Assembly (NCBI GenBank): GCA_026419785.1
Contig: JAODTK010005545.1
Span: 1-64,000, forward strand
Reading direction: 5' to 3'
DNA from: Sclerodactyla briareus
Lineage: Eukaryota > Echinodermata > Holothuroidea > Dendrochirotida > Sclerodactylidae
Length of the DNA: 64,000 nt
In this document: positions 57,601 to 64,000 of the stretch, one piece after another
Layout of the letters: each line of letters begins with the position of its first letter
Numbering within the stretch: position 1 is the stretch's first letter
The notes under the pieces: generated by a model
What the model saw: only the letters and a program-made list of their open reading frames with translations
Told to the model about the DNA's origin: nothing
Database searches by the model: none
Program-made: the position numbers and the translations under genes

Positions 57601-60600
57601 AAAATGCTTCTAATCATTGAAATTGGAAAATTGAATGGTTGAGAATTGATTGGATAAGTCGCTTTCCCGAGTGTCCGGACTGGAAATAGTGAACATTTCA
57701 TCATGGCTTCTGAAATTTCCAATCCAGAAAAATCATTGAAATTCAGGAATTTTGGGGACCCTGTCTTGAAATATTCATCCCCCCCCCTAACAATAACCTT
57801 TCAAGTATTGGGGAGGAAAATTCTCAAAGGGTTGGGGACACATCTCTCTTATACCCCTGGACGGAGATCACCAAGTTCCACAACGTGCCCTCCTGTGAAT
57901 TCACTTGTGTTGATATGTTGCCACTGACGGTGTGAGGAAATTTTTTTTCCCTCAAACCTTGCCACCAATCACAAAGGCATACGGCACCCACTTAATTTAT
58001 ACCCCTCTCTCAAGACAGAAATCACTGGCCGCAGGGGGAGGGGGGGGGTGTCCTACACAAATTCCCCATTCTGACAATGGTGCCTCAGTAGACAAGAAAG
58101 TGGCAGGAAAACTCGCGTGTTATCAATCAATACAGCATGATATGATAAGTCTGCTAGGAATTGTCATGTACGTAGGGAACTGTGCCCACAGAATGTAAGA
58201 AAACCGATTCATGGTATCCAGGAAGTTCCATGGAATTCATTGCTACTGATGCAGTATAGCCTTGTCATTGTTGTACTCCTTCAATAAGAATGCTATGGTG
58301 TTTTGTTGCATAGACCGGAAGACATAACTACAGGACACACTAGGTCAGTTCCATGGTGCCATAGGCACTAGCCTCGGGTTGTTTGTATGGCACACAAGGG
58401 GCCGTGAGGTTGGCAGCTGTCATGGCTGGGTGTGTGGGTGTGTGGTGCTTGCAATCCCGATCTAAGGGATCCGTCATCGGGAAGCCAGGGTGTCCCAGGC
58501 CCTCTTATCATAATCCAGTCCTATTGATTGTGCTGTATGCATGGTGAGTCTTTGGGCCTTTCAACAGGACTGAGGCTATGATCCAGATAACTAACTTTTC
58601 TAAAGTACCCTTATAATTGCTTGTTACCTGCTGGGGATTGGCAACAACTATCTACAGGGGTATGTTTATTGGAGGGTTGGACGCCTCAAAAAACATGGAC
58701 TATTCGAAAATGAGTTATTGATACATTATAATTCCATTAGGCCAAGTAAAAAAAAAAAGCAGTGGTCACGTCCCCGCCCGCACGCTTTTTAGATAATTGT
58801 CAAATTTCTTTTTTTTTGACAATTCAATTGATGAACTTCTTTCACAAAACTGTTTAAAGGAAAAAGCTTACTACTGATGCCATGCAAAACTATGTAAGGA
58901 AAACTTTGGGATGGCTTTGTGGCCTCTAGGGGGTATAACCTCAGAGAAAAAAAGAAAAAAAAGAAGCCTCATGCTCAATTCCAGACAATGCTGTACCGCG
59001 AATACAGTACTAAATATGGGTATCTGGACTGTCTGAGAGCAAAAAAAAAAAAAAAAAAAAAGGCCCTCACGCCCAAACTTCCAGCAAAGTTAGGACGAGA
59101 AAAATTTTTTTTTTTACTTGGCCTTATATATATACTTGTCAGTATGGAAGAGCTCCGTTGACTTTACCTGAGTTATAGAAACCTGGTACCCTCCTCCAAC
59201 AATCACACATAACGTTTCCCCGATTTTGGCACAGGTCTGCATTGATTGGCTAGATGAGCAGGACAAGCTTAGACAAGAGTGCAATCACATGTTGGAAGGT
59301 CAGGGGAGCAGGTGGGGGGGGGGGGGGTCTTGGCAGGCTACGCCCTTGAATGAAGGGGACAGTGACAGGCTCTGCAGATAAAGCGATTTCCACCATTCTC
59401 CGAAGGTCATGCTATCGTCAGTTCATCATCTAGAAACATGCAATCAAGATGCGACAAAGCAATGGGGGACCATAGGTTGGCCCTGAGCGTTACTGAAAAT
59501 TAGGTGAACTTGCTAAAAGGGTTTCCCCAGCTGCCAAAGGTAATTGATTCAGGTTTTATTTTGTGTCTTCATGAACATGTTTCCCACAAATATTGCTTTG
59601 GGGACGTAGAGGAATTGTGGTGGCAAAATCCCTAATAGCCCCCCCCCCCCCCTTAGTCCTCATCTGTTGCTCCCCTCCCACTTGACACCTAATCTGGAAG
59701 ACTGCAATCTCCAACTATTCCATTCACCGTGTCAATTATGAATAAGAGGAACAGTATAGTGTAGCAGCAGACAGTGCAGGTTAGTAATCTGCCTGAAGTA
59801 CATGGCAGCTGGCCCCCCAATTGCTACGTGCGATGTGCTACAGTACGATGGGTGTGAAATGGGAATAATGTGCAATTCACAATGTCAAATTACAAACTGT
59901 ATGAGTAGCTCATTGCATGGTTCGGTAAATTGAAAGGATCGTATCTCGGTCAGGTGGCGTGATCGGTTGTTCTGTTCACCCAGGTCATAGCTCCCCGGGA
60001 CCCCGACGGGGATGTCCGGTTCCAAAGAGCACTCACCCTAAACCTAGGTTCAAAAACACCTGCATTTCTTATGTTGTGTGTTTTCAAGAGAAATAACAGA
60101 ATGGAAAAATAAATGCACATTGCTGAGAGCAAGTTTCACTCTAGCATCCCACCAACAGCATTCTCAAGTAGAACAGAGTCAAGGGAACAGCCTGGGCAAT
60201 GGGAATAGTTGTATTGTGAGAGCACACCACTTAACACAAATGCCAAACAGTTTATAGACGGCACAATGTATCATCCTCCCCAACAGAATTGTAACATTAA
60301 TCTCTTTGGAGGGACTTTTGAAGATAGAATGTGTCATCCTATCTATAGCCGATCTTATAGCCTATCTTGCCACTATTGTTAATAGTCTGTAGGAAGGTAA
60401 GAGGATGGACATGCTGATCTTAAGCTTGAGGCAAGGAACTTTGGCAATATTTTGAAAATATAAGACGCACGAAGCATGCCGAAAATGCCCCAGGGTATGA
60501 GTTAGTTCGTGACTGCATCCTATTGATGTATTCATGTGTCAGGTATTGGGTACACTGGGGGGGGGTGGATTGACTGGATTCCACCTTGAAGGTACCCCTG

Positions 60601-60775
60601 GTAATGTGAACATGAATGGACTCGCGTGTATGTGGCCATTGGCCTTTTTGGCTGCTATTTTGTGCCAGAATACTTCTGGTTTAATCCAATCTGCTATCTA
60701 ACTGTGAAGGAAGCGACCTCTTGGCTGAATATGGGGAGACCACAACTGGGCCATTCAGTGTAATGCATAGACATT
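54601..60775. other. Repeat-poor DNA, no gene recognised
   Basis: Unique-looking sequence with simple tracts: 'gaggggg' runs at about 57,400, 'ggaaaacttggaaaa'-type text at 57,540-57,630, an A21 run at 59,041-59,061, a G-run at about 59,317-59,329, and a C-run at 59,641-59,652. The text 'ggttgagcactctgcctgta' at about 55,880 resembles 'gattgagcactctgcattcc' at about 25,837, a possible small dispersed repeat. Frames at 56,347-56,649 and elsewhere show no recognisable domain. Confidence 0.4.
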
Positions 60776-60780
60776 TTTTA

Positions 60781-60806
60781 GCTCAAACCAGCTATGCTGG
60801 TTGAGC
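60781..60806. repeat. Short terminal-type hairpin
   Basis: gctcaaaccagc / gctggttgagc form an 11-bp stem with one bulged A and a short loop. The reverse complement, 'gctggtttgagctaaaaaa', resembles 'tggtttgagcttaaaaaa' at 12,538, where a related satellite block also ends. It could be the end of a satellite-carrying element. Confidence 0.55.
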
Positions 60807-61179
60807 TTGGAATCTGAATGTCACTCTATCTAACTCTATACTATTACAGCTTTTGTATCCAGTATGTCAATAATGGCCTTTTTTCCTCCCCAAAAACCAG
60901 TCATTCTCTGATGATTCTGGAGTAAGAGAGATGATTGGGTTGCCAGTTGGATAGGGTTTCAATTCGCCAAAGAAAAGACTTGTAGCTTACAAGGGGGGTG
61001 GGGGTAAGTAATGGATGATGTAAGATTATGAAGGTTCCTTGTCGTTAGTATACCAAACCCTGTCAAGTTTTTTGGGATGCTGTGTATGGATGTCAACCAA
61101 ACTGGGACACAATGTTATTGACTCATGGGACATTGTTGACTTTGTGAAGGTCATGTTCAATGGTCATGAAGGAACAATT

Positions 61180-61800
61180 TAGGAGGCCGATTACGTGTAA
61201 ATTTCAAATTTGTTGCACAGTGTCGGTCCTAATGATGTTCTAACGCTGTACCTTCGGGGTCCATGAATTTTAAGGTCTAAGGTCCTCACTCTTGGGGCCT
61301 GAGGGCCCATTGTATGAAATGTCACACAATGGTACTTGAAATGCATCCCTCCCCCAAGCTTCAATTTATTTTTCCTTCAAATTTACATGTAATGGTCCTT
61401 TGGGTAGAGGGCATTGCGGGTGCTTTGGGTGTTCCAGGCCCAGGGCCTAGTATGGGCATTGGGGCCCATATAGAAATACCCCAAATCTTGTTATCTCCTA
61501 GAATTTTGTGCCAGTGCTGATGTTTGTCATTATGATGGTCTAATAGCCCGACCTTCAGGGGGTTTTTTGTTGTTCCCCAAGAATTTAGGACCAAAGGCAC
61601 TGTGTGGGCCCTGGGGCCCAATAATGTTGAATTATGCAAAGCTTCTCCTCTGTGCGTTCGGTTGCACAGTTTGCTGACAGCGGTCATAATGATTGTCTAA
61701 ACGGTGTACCTTGCAGGGTTTTCAGAATTTTTGGTCCAAAGGTCCCACTTGGACCCGTTGGCCCATTTTTGTCCACCGATGAAATTCAGGAAGAGACTTT
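61180..61800 (-). repeat. ~300-bp satellite family, minus orientation
   Basis: 'agtgctgatgtttgtcatta' or 'agtgtcggtcctaatgatgt', then a 'ctaaNNgNtgtaccttcagg' word, then 'ttggtccaaaggtcccactt', 'ggccc', and 'tgtcacacaatggtacttga'. These are the reverse complement of the units at 11,930-12,490. Two to three units are visible (starts at about 61,212, 61,510 and 61,672). Confidence 0.75.
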
Positions 61801-61814
61801 GTGGTTCACTTTGG

Positions 61815-61860
61815 CGTGTGTGGGTGTGTGGGTGTATGTGTGTGGGTGTATGTCAACTTT
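61815..61860. repeat. GT-rich simple sequence
   Basis: 'gtgtgtgggtgtgtgggtgt' and a similar continuation form a short impure GT microsatellite at the right edge of the satellite block. Confidence 0.7.
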
Positions 61861-61999
61861 CTCATAGCAGGATTTCTCACAAACCGTGAGGCCAAATATG
61901 ACGAAATTTTGTGTGTAGCACCGGGGTTGGGGTACACAATCTGCTACAGGACGTAGTTTGGCAGGTAGGACCTGGATGACAGGTAGATAAACTGATTCG

Positions 62000-62700
62000 A
62001 TTTTAGCAAAATATGCTAATCTAGTGTCCAATTTGAATAATTTATGCCAAATTTTCAAGTTAGACGGATTTTCACGAAACTTGGTGGATGTGGGTATATT
62101 TGGTTCCTGAGAAAACTAAAAGGTGACGTCGGGTCACTGGAGGTCATTGAAATGTGTTCAATTTGCATATGTATGCAATTTTTGAAAGTTCGTTGGATTT
62201 CCACAAAATTGGTAGATGTGACATCCACCTTTGATCCTGATCATTTTGAGGTTTACAGCTGGGGGCAGTAGAGGTCATTGTATTGCAGAACTTGCATAAG
62301 ATATTCCAATTTCAACTTGATAAGAATTCGCCAAAATATTAGGTATGGTCGTTAACATCCTTCTGGATAGGATGTGTTTGTTGTCATGAATCTGATTGAA
62401 TTGCATCATATAATAGCTTCTGTGAGAATAAAGCACTGAGAAACGAGTGAACCATAGCTCATGTGACAGTTATGCTGGTATAAGCACATTGTATGTGCCT
62501 GATTTGCATCATTTTTTCAAAATTCCAACTTGGTAGAATTTCGCCCAAGATCAGTAGGTAGAGTCGGTTAACATTTTATGAATCTGAGGGGTTTGATGTT
62601 CATGAATTTGATTGAATCCTGTCGTAATAGCTGCTGTTAGAACAAAGCACTGAGAACGAGTGAACCATGCTCGTGGCAATTGTGCTGTTATAAAATGCCC
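62000..62700 (+). repeat. Two related repeat sets (~120 bp and ~218 bp)
   Basis: 'ttcaagttagacggattttc' with 'cttggtggatgtg' (about 62,055) recurs as 'gaaagttcgttggatttcca' with 'ttggtagatgtg' (about 62,183). The ~218-bp pair begins 'catgaatctgattgaattgc' (about 62,380) and 'catgaatttgattgaatcct' (about 62,600), both containing 'aaagcactgagaaacgagtg' variants. Confidence 0.7.
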
Positions 62701-62704
62701 ACAA

Positions 62705-63325
62705 GCAAACCTTTTCTTACCCAACCAATTTGAATAGTTGGTTGGACCTTCAAAATACTGTAAACATTTTTTTCCCTCTTGCATGGGGATGCTGGGGACA
62801 CAGTGGAGGATTTCCTAAAGATATACTTTGGGACATCTCGACTGCTGCGGGGGGATAGTTGATGGTGGGGGGGGGAGGCGGGGGAGGGAATTGTTTGCTG
62901 CATGGTGAGGGGGGGGATGGAATGTCCTGGCTGTGGAAAATAAAAGGCAATGAATAATGAAGGAAATTGATTTTAAAAGGCACAAAGAAGGCCCGGGCTG
63001 CTAAGGGGATTTAGAACATTCAGTTGGATTTATGGGTCAAGAAGGAGTCTGAATGAAGCGATAAAACTTTATTCAAATTGGGTATTTATGGAGAGAAGAG
63101 TGGGGGGAGCATGAAGAAGGCAAAAAGCAATTGAGGGACTTTTGTGAATAGAGTCAAACTTATGGTCAGTGATTTTAGACATTTTCTGGAATTTTGAGTG
63201 TAGATGTGGAAATAAGTGATGTTCGTTTGACATGAAGATAGTCTGCATGAACTATTGGTTGTGATAGTGTGAGTGTAGTGAATGATAGAAACCACCGATG
63301 GCACAACCAGGCGAGACAATTTTTG
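62705..63325. other. No gene recognised
   Basis: Unique-looking sequence with G-runs at about 62,850-62,920. Confidence 0.4.
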
Positions 63326-63329
63326 CGCG

Positions 63330-63600
63330 ATCGCCTTGTATGAAAAATTCCCACAATGGTACTTGAAATGCATTCCTCCATTGAGTTTCAATGATTTCCT
63401 TTGACGTGCATGTAATGCTTTTTAGGTAGTGGTCCATTGAGGGTGTTGCAAATTTCGAGTCCCTAGGGCCCGTCAGTGATATCAGCAAAAATAACATCTA
63501 CAAATTTGAGCTGCCAGGTCAGTGCTGATGTCAGTCATAATGACGGCTAATAGCTGTACCTTGAGGGTTCCCAGGGATTTGGGATTTTGGTACTGCTAGT
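63330..63600 (-). repeat. Isolated unit of the ~300-bp satellite
   Basis: 'cacaatggtacttgaaatgc', 'agtgctgatgtcagtcataa' and 'ctgtaccttgagggttccca' match the units at 61,180-61,800 in the same orientation. Confidence 0.7.
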
Positions 63601-63604
63601 CTTA

Positions 63605-64000
63605 CCAGTCACCAAGGCGTTCAACCTTTATAGTTCCCTTATGGTAATCCGCCGTTGCACTCTAAGAAACAATTGTAACTACAAGCTGGTATTTAATGCT
63701 TGCAAGTTGTATGATGTCAAGGAACCATATTGTATCCAGTCACATTTTTGCCTGAAGAGGGGGCTTTGTGACCTCGAAAATTAGCAGTACGGCATCTCTA
63801 ACTGCAATATTCGTGTTGTCTTCATTTATCATATGGAACCCCTGTATTCCTATTAATATTTATATAAAGACAAGAGGCCAGAAACTGTACAACCAACATC
63901 ACATTAAAAATAGCAATGGGCTGGGAAGGCGTGAATAAAACAGTGCTGAGCTTTAGTGCAAAGCTCGCGAGCAATACTGCCTTCTTCAGGCAGTCGATCA
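63605..64000. other. No gene recognised; ends at window edge
   Basis: Unique-looking sequence. The frame at 63,587-63,784 has no recognisable domain. Confidence 0.4.

Noticed and set aside
59940-60060. Possible tRNA-like or SINE sequence on the minus strand
   Set aside because: Some GC-rich text is reminiscent of such heads, but no A and B boxes at proper spacing could be found.

Overview
This is eukaryotic nuclear DNA. It has no operons, no dense coding and no prokaryotic signals. It is AT-leaning, intron- or intergenic-like, and loaded with transposon fragments, satellites and microsatellites. The mix suggests a marine invertebrate deuterostome, with an echinoderm my first guess and a hemichordate or amphioxus possible. 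Supporting points are the recurrent TAGGCCTA-type words, hAT-like miniature elements, CR1/L2-like LINE debris, a foldback element with minisatellite arms resembling the sea-urchin TU type, and long CA arrays. The taxon is an inference. No complete gene is identifiable. Only one possible internal exon (28,472-28,650) and one weak coding relic (about 39,054-39,470) are offered, both at low confidence. Repeat copies differ by many one-base indels, which fits old decay, uncorrected long-read errors, or both.

Layout. 0-8.9 kb is satellite territory: a ~200-bp satellite in minus orientation (1.0-1.6 kb), the same family in plus orientation (3.0-3.9 kb), a ~148-bp satellite with dimeric order (5.1-6.4 kb), then a ~1.06-kb interrupted CA array (7.35-8.41 kb). 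8.9-14.9 kb holds a GC-rich minisatellite, a ~430-480-bp tandem repeat, a LINE zinc-knuckle fragment, a ~300-bp satellite next to a GATA array, a minus-strand LINE tail, and a ~287-bp repeat rich in TGACCT. 15-21.7 kb has a ~235-bp tandem repeat, a ~145-bp satellite that ends in an inverted unit, and a ~1-kb hAT-like element with a perfect 8-bp target duplication. 23-25.2 kb has two opposed copies of one LINE 3' end around a 146-bp tandem repeat, followed by a 76-nt hairpin.

25.2-33.7 kb and 51.3-60.8 kb are relatively repeat-poor and look like intergenic or intronic DNA. 33.7-51.3 kb has two more long copies and one short copy of the hAT-like family, a ~320-bp satellite, two opposed GC-rich minisatellites 8.2 kb apart, a frameshifted RT pseudogene with a YADD box, a foldback element (about 49.6-50.9 kb) and a tRNA-derived SINE. 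60.8-63.6 kb repeats, in reverse orientation, the satellite family seen at 11.4-12.5 kb.

The unifying feature is an ~75-bp module centred on an imperfect palindrome (gcgccaccattggttggcgc). It recurs in roughly twenty places, both inside the hAT-like elements and as the core of several satellites. The most interesting reading is that one non-autonomous transposon family has seeded satellite arrays across the window.
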